64,000 nucleotides of DNA, taken from NCBI GenBank assembly GCA_021845645.1, contig JAJZVM010000001.1, positions 62,001 through 126,000 on the forward strand. The letters run 5' to 3'. The position numbers were made by a program, and so were the translations under genes. The number at the start of each line of letters is the position of its first letter. Positions within the stretch are counted from its first letter, which is position 1. The notes beneath the pieces were generated by a model. The model was given only the letters and a program-made list of their open reading frames with translations. It was not told the origin of the DNA and made no database searches. The stretch comes from Bacillota bacterium. GTDB taxonomy: Bacteria > Bacillota_E > JAJZYS01 > JAJYTV01. Positions 46,147 to 55,360 of the stretch are shown in pieces.

Positions 46147-46581
46147 TCAGTCCAGCACCTGCCGCTCGCCGTTGATCTCGCTGATGACAACGATCTTCGC
46201 CGTCTTGTTCAGCATGTGCGTCACGCCGCAGTACCTCTCCTGCGAGAGCTGGATCGCGCGATCCACCTTCTCGCGCAGCACCCCTTCGCCATCGGTGCGG
46301 TAGATCAGCCGGATCTCGGTGAACACCTGCGGGTGCTCCTTCGACGTGTCGGCCTCGAGATCGACGCTGAAGCGCGTGAACGGCACCTGCATCTTCTGCA
46401 TGATCGAAATGACGTCGAGCCCGGTGCAGCCGCCGAGGCTCAACAGGGTGAGTTCCTTGGGACGCGCGCCGCGGTCTTCGCCGCCGTGTTCGGCGGCCGC
46501 ATCGAGGACGATCTCGTGGCCACTGCCGCTCTTCGCGACCATCGCCATGTGGTCAAGCCAGGTGACACTGCCGGTGAGCAT
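46147..46581 (-). CDS. OsmC/Ohr family peroxide-stress protein
   Basis: 144 residues of the OsmC fold, which reduces organic hydroperoxides with two conserved cysteines. The first Cys is in LGGCTGLDVISIMQKMQ and the second in ERYCGVTHMLNKTA, as expected. ATG at 46581 with GGAGGTG 9 nt upstream; a GTG four codons earlier is less likely. Upstream is a PAP2 phosphatase gene, downstream the MmcQ relic. Confidence 0.92.
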   Translation of the reverse strand: MLTGSVTWLDHMAMVAKSGSGHEIVLDAAAEHGGEDRGARPKELTLLSLGGCTGLDVISIMQKMQVPFTRFSVDLEADTSKEHPQVFTEIRLIYRTDGEGVLREKVDRAIQLSQERYCGVTHMLNKTAKIVVISEINGERQVLD

Positions 46582-46621
46582 CGCTTCAAGCACCTCCGCA
46601 AGGATAGGCTAGGCGGTCCCG

Positions 46622-47233
46622 CTACTGCACCTCGCCGCGCTCCCGCATGCGCAAGAGCCGCAGGACGAAGTTGGTCGGGCGCCGCAGGGGCTCGGACAAG
46701 GCGAGAACGGCGGAACTTGCGACGTAGCCGACGGCGACGCCGCCCAGCACGTCGGTGGGCCAGTGCACCCCGACGAACACCCGCGACAGCAGGATCATGA
46801 GCGTCAGCAGCCAGAACACGAGCTGCACGCTGCGGCTCTGCCCCCTGAGGGCGAGCGCCACCGCCGCCGCGACCGCCGCGTGGTCGGAGGGGAACGAGGC
46901 GTCGGCGGCATGCTGCACGAGCAGGTGCACGAGGTGCGGGTAGAGCACGAACGGGCGCGGACGGTACCAGAGGGCGGCGATGACGTAGTTGATGCCGATG
47001 GCGACGACTGCCGACAGGCCGGCGAGGAGAAGCTGCCGGCGCATGGCCTCGGCTCTGCGCGGCAAGGCGAACCACAGCACGACCATCAGGCCCGCCACCA
47101 CGAAGATCAGGTACTGGGCCGAGAAGATCGCGAGCGCGTCCCAGAACCCGTTCCTGCCGGCAAGCCCATTCCACCAGAAGAACAAGGTCCGGTCGAAGGC
47201 GTTGACCTGCAGCACCTCCTGTCTCGCGCCCAA
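46622..47233 (-). CDS. PAP2-family membrane phosphatase (BcrC-like undecaprenyl-diphosphatase)
   Basis: About 195-203 residues with 5-6 membrane helices. The three PAP2 motifs are ALWYRPRPF (only part of KxxxxxxRP), ASFPSDHAA and SRVFVGVHWPTDVLGG. BcrC-type members recycle undecaprenyl diphosphate on the outer face of the membrane, supporting wall synthesis and bacitracin tolerance. The start is uncertain: the TTG at 47233 is given, but a strong GGAGGT points to VNAFDRTLFFWWN, whose first codon is GTC. Confidence 0.85.
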   Translation of the reverse strand: MGARQEVLQVNAFDRTLFFWWNGLAGRNGFWDALAIFSAQYLIFVVAGLMVVLWFALPRRAEAMRRQLLLAGLSAVVAIGINYVIAALWYRPRPFVLYPHLVHLLVQHAADASFPSDHAAVAAAVALALRGQSRSVQLVFWLLTLMILLSRVFVGVHWPTDVLGGVAVGYVASSAVLALSEPLRRPTNFVLRLLRMRERGEVQ

Positions 47234-47267
47234 GAATAGGCCTTGACGCGCGGGATGGCAAGTCTCG

Positions 47268-49130
47268 TCAGCTCACCGCGAACGGCACCGGGCCGCCCAG
47301 CGTGCGCAGGAGGTCCTCGCTGCAGCGCGGGCAGTAGCCTTGCTCCGCCAGCTTGCGCCGCACCTCGTCGATGCGCAGGCGGATGCCCTCGCCAGGGGCC
47401 GCATCCTGCAGCGCCCCCTGCAGGAGGGTCTGGATACTGCTGTAGAGGTGGCGCTCGAGGGCGGCGCGCAGCGCCGGGTGCTGCGGCAGGTTCGCGATCT
47501 GGCCCCGCGAGCGCACGCTGGCCGCCCACACCCCGATCTCCTCGCGGAAGGCGCGCTTCTGCGCCTCTGCGACGCCGATCTCCTCCTCGACGCCGCGCAG
47601 CTGCTGCTCGACGTCGTCGGCCGGTGGCTGCCCAAGCCGCATCGCGAGCAGATACGCGTCCAGGCCCTCGAGATAGCGGTGCCAGAGCGTCCCCAGATTG
47701 TCCTCAAACGCCGCCACGAAATGTGGGTAGACCTCACCCTCGAGCCGACGTCCGAGGTCCTCGGCCACCTCGTGCAGGAGGTTCCTGTAGCTCTCCTGCT
47801 CGGCGGTGTCGATCGACGGGTGGCTCGCGAGTCCCTCGTAAAGGGCCTTCAAGGTACCGGCCACGGTCAGGCAGCCGTCGCTGCATACCAGTGCCCGTGC
47901 CAGCTGGTTCACCACGTAGCGCGGCGAGACGCCGTGCATGCCCTCGCGTTCGCTCTCCCGCTGCAGGTCCCGACGGTCACGCGCCCCGAGTCCCTGCAGC
48001 TCCTCCTCGTCGTACAGGCGCAGCTTCTGCATCTGCCCGATCTCCCTGCGCCGACTCTGCTCGAGACGCGTGAGCACGGCGAACGTGGCGGCCGCCTCGA
48101 TCGCGTGCGGTGCGATGTGGACGGCCTGCGGCCTGCGGGCCGCCACCAGGCGCTCATAGATGCGCCGCTCGTCCCTGAGACGGAGCGCATAGGGCATGCG
48201 CACCACCACCATGCGATCCTTCAGGGCCTCGTTGCGCGGGTCGTGGATGAACGCCCGGTATTCGGCCTCGTTCGTGTGCGCCACAACGACCTCGTCGGCG
48301 TACATCAGGGCATAGCGACCTGTCTTGAACCGTCCCTCCTGCGCCAGCGTGAGGAGCGTGTAGAGGAAGCGCTCGTCGCACTTCAGGAGCTCCACGAATT
48401 CCATCAGGCCGCGGTTTGCGACGTTGAGTTCGCCGTCGAAGCGGAAGGCGCGCGGGTCGGACTCCACACCGTAGTCCGAGATGGCCGCAAGGTCCAGAGA
48501 GCCGGTGAGCTCGGCGATGTCCTGGGACTTCGGGTCGGATGGCGCGAACGTGCCGATGCCGCGCCGGCGCTCCTCGCTGAAGGCCACGCGCTCTACCGGC
48601 ACCGAGAGCAGCTCGTCGCCGGACAATGTTCCATAGCGCATGCGGCAGACGGGGCAGAGGTCTCCCTCGATCGCGACCCCCAGCTCGCGCTGCGCTGTGT
48701 CGCGCAGCTCCCCGGCGAGCAGGTGCAGCGGCTCCTCGCGCATCGGGCAGCCCACGATCGCGTAGAGGCTGCCCTCGTCCTGCTGCGAGAAGCGCTCGAG
48801 CCCGCGCTTCAGGATCTCGACGAAGCTCGACTTGCCGCCGCCCACCGGGCCAAGGAGCAGCAGGATACGCCGGCGCACCTCGAGGCCCTGCGCGGCCGCG
48901 GCGAAGAATGCGTCGATCTCGGCGAACGCCGCATCCAGGCCGAAGAGCTGTCCTTCGCACAAGCCCTTGGCACCGCCCGCCGCCACCAGCATGCGGTGCA
49001 TGCGCCGGTGCGCGAGGTCTGCCACGGACGGTCTGCGCCTGCAGATCTGGAGGTACTGCGCGAAGTCGCCGCGCCACAGTCTCTGGCCATCCGGCGGCTC
49101 GCCGCGTCTGATCCGCTCAGCGATGTCCAA
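47268..49130 (-). CDS. prkA: PrkA/YeaG family AAA+ serine protein kinase (sporulation-associated)
   Basis: 620 residues (B. subtilis PrkA 631). Starts at a TTG with GGGAGGGG 5 nt upstream, giving MDIAERIRRGE like B. subtilis MDILKK. AAA+ N-domain: ILLLLGPVGGGKSSFVEIL (Walker A, about 94-101) and YAIVGCPMREEPLHLL. Middle: SEERRRGIGTFAPSDPKSQD, DIAELTGSLD, FRFDGELNVANRGLMEFVE. C-terminal PrkA kinase-like domain. In Bacillus it acts with YhbH and SpoVR homologues; reported as a kinase or as an ATP-dependent protease. Here spoVR lies 2.5 kb and yhbH 7.5 kb upstream on the same strand. Confidence 0.95.
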   Translation of the reverse strand: MDIAERIRRGEPPDGQRLWRGDFAQYLQICRRRPSVADLAHRRMHRMLVAAGGAKGLCEGQLFGLDAAFAEIDAFFAAAAQGLEVRRRILLLLGPVGGGKSSFVEILKRGLERFSQQDEGSLYAIVGCPMREEPLHLLAGELRDTAQRELGVAIEGDLCPVCRMRYGTLSGDELLSVPVERVAFSEERRRGIGTFAPSDPKSQDIAELTGSLDLAAISDYGVESDPRAFRFDGELNVANRGLMEFVELLKCDERFLYTLLTLAQEGRFKTGRYALMYADEVVVAHTNEAEYRAFIHDPRNEALKDRMVVVRMPYALRLRDERRIYERLVAARRPQAVHIAPHAIEAAATFAVLTRLEQSRRREIGQMQKLRLYDEEELQGLGARDRRDLQRESEREGMHGVSPRYVVNQLARALVCSDGCLTVAGTLKALYEGLASHPSIDTAEQESYRNLLHEVAEDLGRRLEGEVYPHFVAAFEDNLGTLWHRYLEGLDAYLLAMRLGQPPADDVEQQLRGVEEEIGVAEAQKRAFREEIGVWAASVRSRGQIANLPQHPALRAALERHLYSSIQTLLQGALQDAAPGEGIRLRIDEVRRKLAEQGYCPRCSEDLLRTLGGPVPFAVS

Positions 49131-49231
49131 GGATACCCCTCCCGCCTGCAGATCCGGCCACATCGCGCTGCCCCGCCGGGGCGGGACAGCGCGCTGCATG
49201 GTACCAGACTATGCGGCGGCGGGACGCTCTG

Positions 49232-50023
49232 TCAGCGGAGGAAGTCGAGGACGCGCTCCATGGCGTCGCGGGCAGCCTCGGGGCGGTAGGTCGGGCGGGT
49301 ATCGTTGAAGAAGGCGTGCGGCGCTCCTGGATAGACATGGTAGGAGAACGGCTTGTCTGCCCGGGCCATCGCCTCCGCGAGCGCCGGCACGGTATCGGTG
49401 ATGCGGGCGTCGTCTGCGCCATAAAGGCCGAGCACCTTGGCCTCGATCGCCGGGACCTTGTCGAGTGGCGGATTCTCGCCGTAGAAGACCACGGCACCGC
49501 GCAGGGACGGCTCGATGGCGGCGAGCTGCGCCGTGATGCCGCCGCCCATGCAGAAGCCGAGGCAGTGGACGCCCGCAGGATCGACGTTCGGCTGCTCCTG
49601 CAAGAAGCGGACCGCATGGCGCAGGTCGCGCGCGAAGGCCTGGCGCTGCTCGGCGGTCATCACGCGCATCAAGGTGCGCATGGCGGCGGCCTCCTCGGCG
49701 GACATCTCCGCGAGCACCGGTTCAAGGCGGCTCGGGTCGCGCTGCACCTCTGGCGGAGCCTGGCGAAGGAACTGCATGCCGGCCATGATGCGGTCAGGCT
49801 GCATCGCCTGACGCCACGGGCCCGTGTAGAGGTCCGGCGCGAGGACGACGTAGCCGGCCCCGGCGAAGCGGCGGGCCACGTCGCGGATGTGGTCGTCGAG
49901 TCCCCAGATCTCATGCACCACGATCAGCGCGGGCCGCCTTCCCGCCCCTTCCGGCGCGACGAGATAGGCGTCGAGCCGGCGGCCCTCTCCCTGCAGTGCC
50001 ACCTCAGCGGTGTTCACAGGCAC
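49232..50023 (-). CDS. Dienelactone hydrolase family protein
   Basis: 263 residues, alpha/beta hydrolase. The nucleophile is Cys in LGFCMGGGITAQ, as in dienelactone hydrolase; HEIWGLDDHIRDVARRFA and GAPHAFFND (catalytic His) also match. Classical members open dienelactone in chlorocatechol breakdown, but most homologues act on unknown esters. GTG start; a second in-frame GTG two codons later fits the AGGAGG equally well. It lies between prkA and an acyl-CoA synthetase gene. Confidence 0.9.
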   Translation of the reverse strand: MPVNTAEVALQGEGRRLDAYLVAPEGAGRRPALIVVHEIWGLDDHIRDVARRFAGAGYVVLAPDLYTGPWRQAMQPDRIMAGMQFLRQAPPEVQRDPSRLEPVLAEMSAEEAAAMRTLMRVMTAEQRQAFARDLRHAVRFLQEQPNVDPAGVHCLGFCMGGGITAQLAAIEPSLRGAVVFYGENPPLDKVPAIEAKVLGLYGADDARITDTVPALAEAMARADKPFSYHVYPGAPHAFFNDTRPTYRPEAARDAMERVLDFLR

Positions 50024-50042
50024 TCCCCCTCCTGCCGAAGTC

Positions 50043-51608
50043 TCAATGCTGGCGGAATGCCTCGCGCAGCTTGAGCTTCACGACCTTGCCCGTCCCGGTC
50101 TTCGGCAGCTCGGGCAGGATCTCCAGCCCGTGTGGGATCTTGAAGCCGGCGATGCGCCCGCGCAGGTGCGCGAGGATCTCCTCCGGCGCCGCCTGCTGGC
50201 CTGGACGCAGGGCGACGAACGCGTACGGCACCTCGCCCCAGCGCTCGTCGGGCCTGGCCACCACCGCGGCCTCCAGCACGGCGGGATGCGTGTAGAGCGC
50301 GTCCTCGACCTCGACGGAGCTGATGTTCTCGCCGCCGGAGATGATGATGTCCTTCTTGCGGTCGACGATCCGGAGATAGCCTGAAGGCTCGACGACAGCC
50401 ATGTCGCCCGTGCGGAACCAGCCGTCGGAGAACGCCCCTGCCGTCTCCTCGGGACGGCGCCAGTAGCCGCCGAAGACCATGTCGCCCTGCACGCAGATCT
50501 CGCCCACCGCCTGCCCGTCATGTGCGACCTCCCTGCCGTCCTCCTGCAGCACGCGCAGGTCGCAGCCGACGATCGGCAGGCCGGTGAGGGAGCGCAGGCG
50601 GTACTGCTCCTCGAGGGGGGTGTCCTTCAGGCTGTCCTTGATCGTGGCGAGCGTCAGCACCGGGCAGGTCTCGGAGAGGCCATAGCCCACCGAGCAGTCG
50701 ACATGCAGCTTCTCGCGCGCCTCGCGGATCAGGGAGGGCGGCGGCGGCGCTCCGCCGATGATCACGCGGCGCAGCGATGAGGTGTCGAAGCTTTGGCGTT
50801 CGGGGTAATTGAGCACCGCTGCAAGCATGGTCGGAACGAGCATCGCCAGGGTGACGCCTTCCGCCGCCACCAGGCGGTAGAACTCGGGTGCGTCGAAGCG
50901 CGACGTCACGACCTGCGTCCCGGCCTGTGCGACGATGAACTGCGGCGCGCCCCAGCCGTTGACGTGGAAGAGCGGCACAGTGCCCACGAGCTGCACCTCG
51001 TCCGGATAGATCGGTGCCGACACCGCGACGCCCATGGCGTGCAGGTAGAGGTTGCGGTGCGTCAGCTGGACGCCTTTGGGCCGCCCGGTCGTGCCGCTCG
51101 TGTAGAAGATCTCCGCGACGTCGCACTCCTCGACGTCGCCGGCCAGAAGGTCGACCGGCCTTGCGGCGCTGAGGATCTCCTCGTAGAACAGGACGCCCTC
51201 CGTCTCCTTCGGGCCGGCCAGCAGCACGATCGGCACCCCTACCTGCGCCTGCAAGGCCTTCGCCATCGGCAGCAGGGTCTGGTCGGTGACGAGGAGCTTC
51301 GGTTCCAGGTCTTGCAGGATGAAGAGGAGTTCCGGCGCCGTCAGGCGCACGTTCAGGGGGCTCAGGATGGCGCCCCGCGCCGGCACCCCGTAGTAGAGCT
51401 CCAGCAGGCGGTGACAGTTGAGACCGAGGTAGGCGACGCGATCCCCGCGCTCCACGCCGAGCGCGGCCAGCGCCCCGATCAGCTGACGCACGCGCTCCGC
51501 GTAGGCGTGGTAGCTCAGGCGCGTCTCGCCGCAGACGACCGCGGTCTTGTCCGGTTCGCGTCGCTCGCTCTGCGCCAGGAACCTAAGAGGCGTCAACTGC
51601 ACTGGCAT
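50043..51608 (-). CDS. Acyl-CoA synthetase (AMP-binding, YngI/FadD-like)
   Basis: 521 residues, ANL superfamily. Activates a carboxylic acid to its CoA ester through an acyl-adenylate. Motifs: AEIFYTSGTTGRPKGVQLTH (P-loop-like), VGYGLSETCPV, GWFRTGDMAVVEPSGYL and the C-terminal Lys in PKTGTGKVVK. Medium-chain or short-chain acids are likely. ATG at 51608 with GGGAGGTG upstream. A YngI-type synthetase would complement the acyl-CoA operon at 38-43 kb, but it lies apart from it. Confidence 0.92.
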   Translation of the reverse strand: MPVQLTPLRFLAQSERREPDKTAVVCGETRLSYHAYAERVRQLIGALAALGVERGDRVAYLGLNCHRLLELYYGVPARGAILSPLNVRLTAPELLFILQDLEPKLLVTDQTLLPMAKALQAQVGVPIVLLAGPKETEGVLFYEEILSAARPVDLLAGDVEECDVAEIFYTSGTTGRPKGVQLTHRNLYLHAMGVAVSAPIYPDEVQLVGTVPLFHVNGWGAPQFIVAQAGTQVVTSRFDAPEFYRLVAAEGVTLAMLVPTMLAAVLNYPERQSFDTSSLRRVIIGGAPPPPSLIREAREKLHVDCSVGYGLSETCPVLTLATIKDSLKDTPLEEQYRLRSLTGLPIVGCDLRVLQEDGREVAHDGQAVGEICVQGDMVFGGYWRRPEETAGAFSDGWFRTGDMAVVEPSGYLRIVDRKKDIIISGGENISSVEVEDALYTHPAVLEAAVVARPDERWGEVPYAFVALRPGQQAAPEEILAHLRGRIAGFKIPHGLEILPELPKTGTGKVVKLKLREAFRQH

Positions 51609-51676
51609 CTTGGCCACCTCCCGCAGCATCTGGCCCTGGCTTCGCGTGCGGGCGTGCGATTCCTGCCAGACGCGCC

Positions 51677-52879
51677 TCAGCCTTCCCGCCGCACCTCCTG
51701 GCCGTCGTGCCGCAGGCATACCCTCTGCCCTCCGACCATCGTCTCGAGCAGCACCGGGGCTTCCCAGAGCCGCTGCACCTCGCCGAGCACCGCTTCGGCG
51801 TCGGGCAGGTCGAGATCTCGACCGTCGTGCAGGTGGCGCAGGCGCAGGGTGCATCCGGCCACCGCCTGCTCGACCTCCACCACAGGCCTGCCGGCACCGC
51901 CGATCTGGCGCAGGATCTCACGCCGCACATCCTCGACGAGGCTGCTCACCTTATCGCCGGGCAAGGGTACGGCGAGGCCGAGGCGGTCCACCGAGCGCTG
52001 GCCGAGGTGGTCGCGCACGAGCGAGCGGTCGTCTGCGACGGAAGCCAGATCGAGAAGCGTCGCGAGCGCCTTGCCCCGCGGCGCCTCACCGGGTGCGGCG
52101 CCGGCCTCCGCCGCCAGGTTCTCGAGGATCTCGAGGCCGAGCGCGTAGGGATTGATCTGGCCAGGAGCCATGGCGACGAGCCTGCTGTGCAGGAGCGCGA
52201 CCTCCAGGCGGTCAGGCGGCGAGAGTTCCTCCGCCCGCAGGATGCGCAGGTGCCAGAAGCTGGCCCAGCCCTCGTTGACGATCTTGGTGCGCTCCTGCGC
52301 CTGGAAGTAGAGGGCCTCCTCGCGCACCATGCCGAGGCAGTCCCGCTGCCATGGCTCCAGCGGAGCCAGGCGAGCCACGGCGCCGAGCACATCCTCGGGT
52401 CCGAAGCGGGCAACGTGCGCCTCGATCAGGAGGGCCGCGTCGAGCACCGACTCGACAGCCTCCTGGCCGTGCTCCGCGGCGTAGTCCGCAATGCGCTGGC
52501 GGTGCAGCAGGACCCTGCGGCCCACGTCCGCGTCGCGGCCTCTGAGCCAGACGTTGCGGTGGAAGAAATCCGCGTGGCCAAGGACGTGCGCCGTGACGAG
52601 CACATCCTCGATCGGCCGGTTGCCCGACAGCACGTAGGCTTGAGGCGGCTCGGTGTGCACGATGAGTTCGTAGATCCGCTGCAGCCCGAGCTCTCCCTGC
52701 AGGCGCAGGCGCTGGTACGCCTTGCCCCTCGACCAGTGGCGGTAGCGGCCGAAGAGGCCATAGCTGGCGAGGCTCCAGAGGGCGTGCGGCGGCAGATGGT
52801 AGAGGCGTACGTCGCCGGGAGAGAGACCGAGGTCTTCCGCCCGGCGGCGCAGCGCCTCGAGTCCCAACTCAGGCGCCAT
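51677..52879 (-). CDS. spoVR: SpoVR family protein
   Basis: 400 residues, somewhat shorter than B. subtilis SpoVR (468). Family features: YGLFGRYRHWSRGKAYQRL, RIYELIVHTEPPQAYVLSGN, VTAHVLGHADFFHRN with the conserved His/Asp, KIVNEGWASFWHLRIL and AMAPGQINPYALGLEILE. SpoVR affects spore cortex formation; in other bacteria it works with PrkA/YeaG and YhbH/YeaH. The ATG lacks a clear ribosome-binding site and the N-terminal 40-50 residues of typical SpoVR are short here, so the start region may have been altered by the insertion scar upstream. Confidence 0.92.
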   Translation of the reverse strand: MAPELGLEALRRRAEDLGLSPGDVRLYHLPPHALWSLASYGLFGRYRHWSRGKAYQRLRLQGELGLQRIYELIVHTEPPQAYVLSGNRPIEDVLVTAHVLGHADFFHRNVWLRGRDADVGRRVLLHRQRIADYAAEHGQEAVESVLDAALLIEAHVARFGPEDVLGAVARLAPLEPWQRDCLGMVREEALYFQAQERTKIVNEGWASFWHLRILRAEELSPPDRLEVALLHSRLVAMAPGQINPYALGLEILENLAAEAGAAPGEAPRGKALATLLDLASVADDRSLVRDHLGQRSVDRLGLAVPLPGDKVSSLVEDVRREILRQIGGAGRPVVEVEQAVAGCTLRLRHLHDGRDLDLPDAEAVLGEVQRLWEAPVLLETMVGGQRVCLRHDGQEVRREG

Positions 52880-53359
52880 CGGCGCCGAGCAGCCGGGCGC
52901 AAGCCGCGAGGACGCGCCCGCCCAGACTGCGAAGGTGCGGCTGCGAGCGAAGCGCAGGCGTGCCGCCAAGACCCGACGGCCCGCCATGCGCGGGCCCTTC
53001 GAGGCGGACGAGGATGCCGACGGGCGGCCGCACACCCTGGCGAGGGCCACGGGCGATCGGGCTGTCGGCGTCGCCCCGCATGCCGCCGTGCGAGACGGCC
53101 TCGCCGCGGTGGCGCGTGATGGACACGTTCTGCTGCCTCCCTCTGCCCCGTCTCCAAGTCCGGGGGCGTCGGACAGGGACCTGGCCCGGACGTCGGTGGG
53201 AGTCCAGGCGGTGGAGCGACGTCCGCGGACGGACGCGCCCCCCAAGACACCTCTATGCGGCGGCCCGGGTGCCGGTGCACAGGGAAGCGTCGATCTGCCC
53301 CTACCCGCGCGGGCGCGACCGGATCGTGCGCCGCCGCCGGGGCGGTGGACGCCACGCCT
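52880..53359. other. No recognisable gene (between spoVR and transposase remnant)
   Basis: About 480 GC-rich bases. All six frames are open for long stretches because of base composition, but none shows a family motif. Probably decayed DNA left from the insertion next to it. Confidence 0.45.
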
Positions 53360-53733
53360 GCTCAGGTTGAGGCCGATGAAGGGGATGGCACGCAGGGAAC
53401 GGACGAGACGATAGGTCGGCTCATTGTCGTGGGCGGAGTCGAAACGCACGGCGTGGAGCGGGCGGCCCATCAGCCGGTGGTATTGCAGCAGGCAGACGTG
53501 GCCGGTGATCGCGTCGTTCTGCCGGGGCTTGGTCGGCATGCCGATGCAGAGTGGGAGTTCCTCGCCGCGTGCGGCGGTGAACTCATAGAAGCGATAGCCG
53601 AATACCCAGTCAGCCTCCTGCGATTCCCAACTCCAATCGGCGTCGGGCGCGGAGTGCGACTGCCCGCGGGGGCTAGCGAGGAGCTCGAACAAGGAGTGTA
53701 GAGAACGGAGTGAAAATCGCTCTTGCGCACGCG
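53360..53733 (-). pseudogene. DDE transposase fragment
   Basis: One frame reads FSLRSLHSLFELLASPRGQ, WVFGYRFYEFTAARGEELPL, VCLLQYHRLMGRPLHAVRFD and LRAIPFIGLNLSR, the middle part of an IS4/IS1182-like DDE transposase with a catalytic Asp in RFDSAHDNEPTYR. N- and C-terminal parts are missing and the frame runs into unrelated sequence after about 120 residues. No inverted repeats were found. It marks an old insertion between spoVR and yhbH. Confidence 0.6.
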
Positions 53734-53808
53734 ACGCTTGGCGGCTTTCCGGGTCATGGCGCGGTTGATGGTATCGGCGGCAAACCAGTGGGTAAAGGAC
53801 GTGCCGGC

Positions 53809-54318
53809 TCAGCCCTGTCCGGACTGCGCCATACGGCGTAGATCCTTGATGAGTATGAACAGATGCATTGGATCGGTCGGCGATGGCACGAAATCGAAAT
53901 GCCGGTAGAATGCGCTGGCCGCCTCGTCCTTCGCGTGGACGACGAAGGCTCTGATTCCTGCTATGTCAGCCGCCTGCAGCGTGCGGGACATGGCATCTTT
54001 CAGCAGGCCCGCCCCCACGCCCCTCCCGTGCCAGTCTACGCTGACCGCGAGGCGTGCCAGCAGCATGATTGGCACCGCATGGTGCGCCAGCCCCTTAGTC
54101 AGCCGTTCTGGCGCTTCCTCAAACGCCACTTCACCCACCACGAGGGTGTAGAAGCCGATTACGGTGTCGTCTGCCAAGCTGACGTACGTTTGCGAGGCGT
54201 TAGCCTGTTGGTTGATCAAGGCAAAGCGTATCAAGAAACGATTGAGCGCATCCTGCCCGCAGTCGAACTTGTCAACCGCGTGCTGTCGCGTCAGTTTCTC
54301 GATGCGCAACGTGGTCAC
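53809..54318 (-). CDS. GNAT-family acetyltransferase toxin (TacT-like)
   Basis: 169 residues. GNAT acetyl-CoA site in DWHGRGVGAGLLKDAMSRTL; FDCGQDALNRFL at the N-terminus and a final FYRHFDFVPSPTDPMHLFI are typical of TacT/AtaT-type toxins that acetylate aminoacyl-tRNA and stop translation. It overlaps the DUF1778 antitoxin gene by 4 nt (GTGA), the usual order. The toxin role is inferred from the pair and family. Confidence 0.88.
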   Translation of the reverse strand: MTTLRIEKLTRQHAVDKFDCGQDALNRFLIRFALINQQANASQTYVSLADDTVIGFYTLVVGEVAFEEAPERLTKGLAHHAVPIMLLARLAVSVDWHGRGVGAGLLKDAMSRTLQAADIAGIRAFVVHAKDEAASAFYRHFDFVPSPTDPMHLFILIKDLRRMAQSGQG

Positions 54319-54602
54319 GTAGTTGCACGGTCAAAGACACTCGCCTCGCTGAGCAGGCGCTGCAGCCGGGGGAGCTCGCGCGGTGGAGCATCAAGTGCCG
54401 CCATGAAATCACGCCACCGCTCTGCGTCCAGGCCAAAATGCCGTCGGTCCGCGAGGGTCTCCTCGGCGCGTTCCAACGCGCTTTCAAGGACGAAGTCGCT
54501 CACTGAGCGCTGCGCAGCACTGGCTGCGGCGTACAGCGTTCGCTTGGCTGTCGGCGTAAGCCGAATGTCGAGCTTCTCCGTGCGGCGCGTTCGTGTCTCC
54601 AT
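54315..54602 (-). CDS. DUF1778 ribbon-helix-helix antitoxin (TacA-like)
   Basis: 95 residues. The N-terminus KLDIRLTPTAKRTLYAAASA then RSVSDFVLESALERAEETL is a ribbon-helix-helix DNA-binding domain of the DUF1778 family; the C-terminal tail (AERWRDFMAALDAPPRE) matches the toxin-neutralising part. It binds the GNAT toxin and represses the operon. ATG preceded by GGAGGG and a promoter 22-50 nt upstream. Confidence 0.9.
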   Translation of the reverse strand: METRTRRTEKLDIRLTPTAKRTLYAAASAAQRSVSDFVLESALERAEETLADRRHFGLDAERWRDFMAALDAPPRELPRLQRLLSEASVFDRATT

Positions 54603-54623
54603 CCCACCACCCTCCCAACCGAC

Positions 54624-54652
54624 ATGATAGCACTAGCGCCCGACAATGTCAT
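54624..54652 (-). promoter_or_regulatory. Promoter of the toxin-antitoxin operon
   Basis: On the minus strand ATGACA and TATCAT are 17 nt apart, and TGC before the -10 makes an extended -10 (TGCTATCAT). The leader is only about 15 nt. Short inverted elements around the -35 (TGACA/TGTCG) may be the antitoxin operator. Confidence 0.6.
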
Positions 54653-54959
54653 GACGGACCTGAAAGCGCGTAAGTAAGCGATTCCGCGGACAGAGCGGTA
54701 GCTCAGGACGCACCTGGCCTCAGCCGGGCGAAAGCGCCGCCGCAGGAGGCTGCCGAGGGCGAGGGGCACGCGGCGTTTGCGTAGTCAACCAAGGAGATCA
54801 AGCCATGCAGGACCGCCGCTATCGCCTATGCATGCGCCGATGCTTCCCAGCCGTGTATTCGGGGATCAGCTTGTCCTTGTATCCCACCGTTCGAGTGTCG
54901 TGATGGAGACGCGATGATGCTGGAGGGCACGGCCAAAATGACGGGCGGGCAGATCCAGG
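54653..54959. other. Intergenic, no gene recognised
   Basis: About 300 bases between the toxin-antitoxin operon and a TetR-like remnant. No protein family, RNA or clear repeat seen. Confidence 0.4.
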
Positions 54960-55221
54960 CGGTACGTGCAGAGGAGCAGAGAGCCTGTCCGATGTGATCG
55001 AGCAGGCCATGCTGCATGCGGCCGAGCGGGAAGAGATCCACGCGCCGGATCCGCAGCTGTCGGCCCATGCCTTGCTCGCCCTGCTTCGGGCGAGTCCCGC
55101 ACCACCGACGGCACCCTGCAACTTCCCGGATGCGCAGCGCACGGCTGAGTTGCTCATCAGCGTTCTCTGGGACAGCGGCGAGCATGCCCCGCCGACCGCT
55201 ACGCGCCCGTCGGACGAGTGA
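54960..55221 (+). pseudogene. C-terminal remnant of a TetR-like regulator
   Basis: A plus-strand frame reads SLSDVIEQAMLHAAEREEI, APDPQLSAHALLALLRAS and RTAELLISVLWDSG, which resembles the helical C-terminal ligand-binding half of TetR-family repressors (a PDPxLxAxxLLxLL pattern, then xxAELLIxxL). The N-terminal helix-turn-helix is absent: upstream sequence in this frame is not coding-like. Judged to be a truncated relic in the insertion-scarred stretch. Could be a short unrelated gene. Confidence 0.35.
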
Positions 55222-55360
55222 CCAGGCGCGGAAGCAGCCAGTGGTTCAAGTCCAGCATGAGGCGACTGGGCCCCGGCTGCCGCCACCCGGTCGCGGCACC
55301 TCTCTGCCCCTGGCCCGTCCGGGGGGTGCCTCGCTGCGCGTGGCGCCGGCAAGCCTTTCG

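Noticed and set aside
52869..53355. Overlapping open frames between spoVR and the transposase remnant as a possible DUF444 or extra spore gene
   Set aside because: No frame shows a family motif; the DUF444 gene is clearly at 56734-57774.
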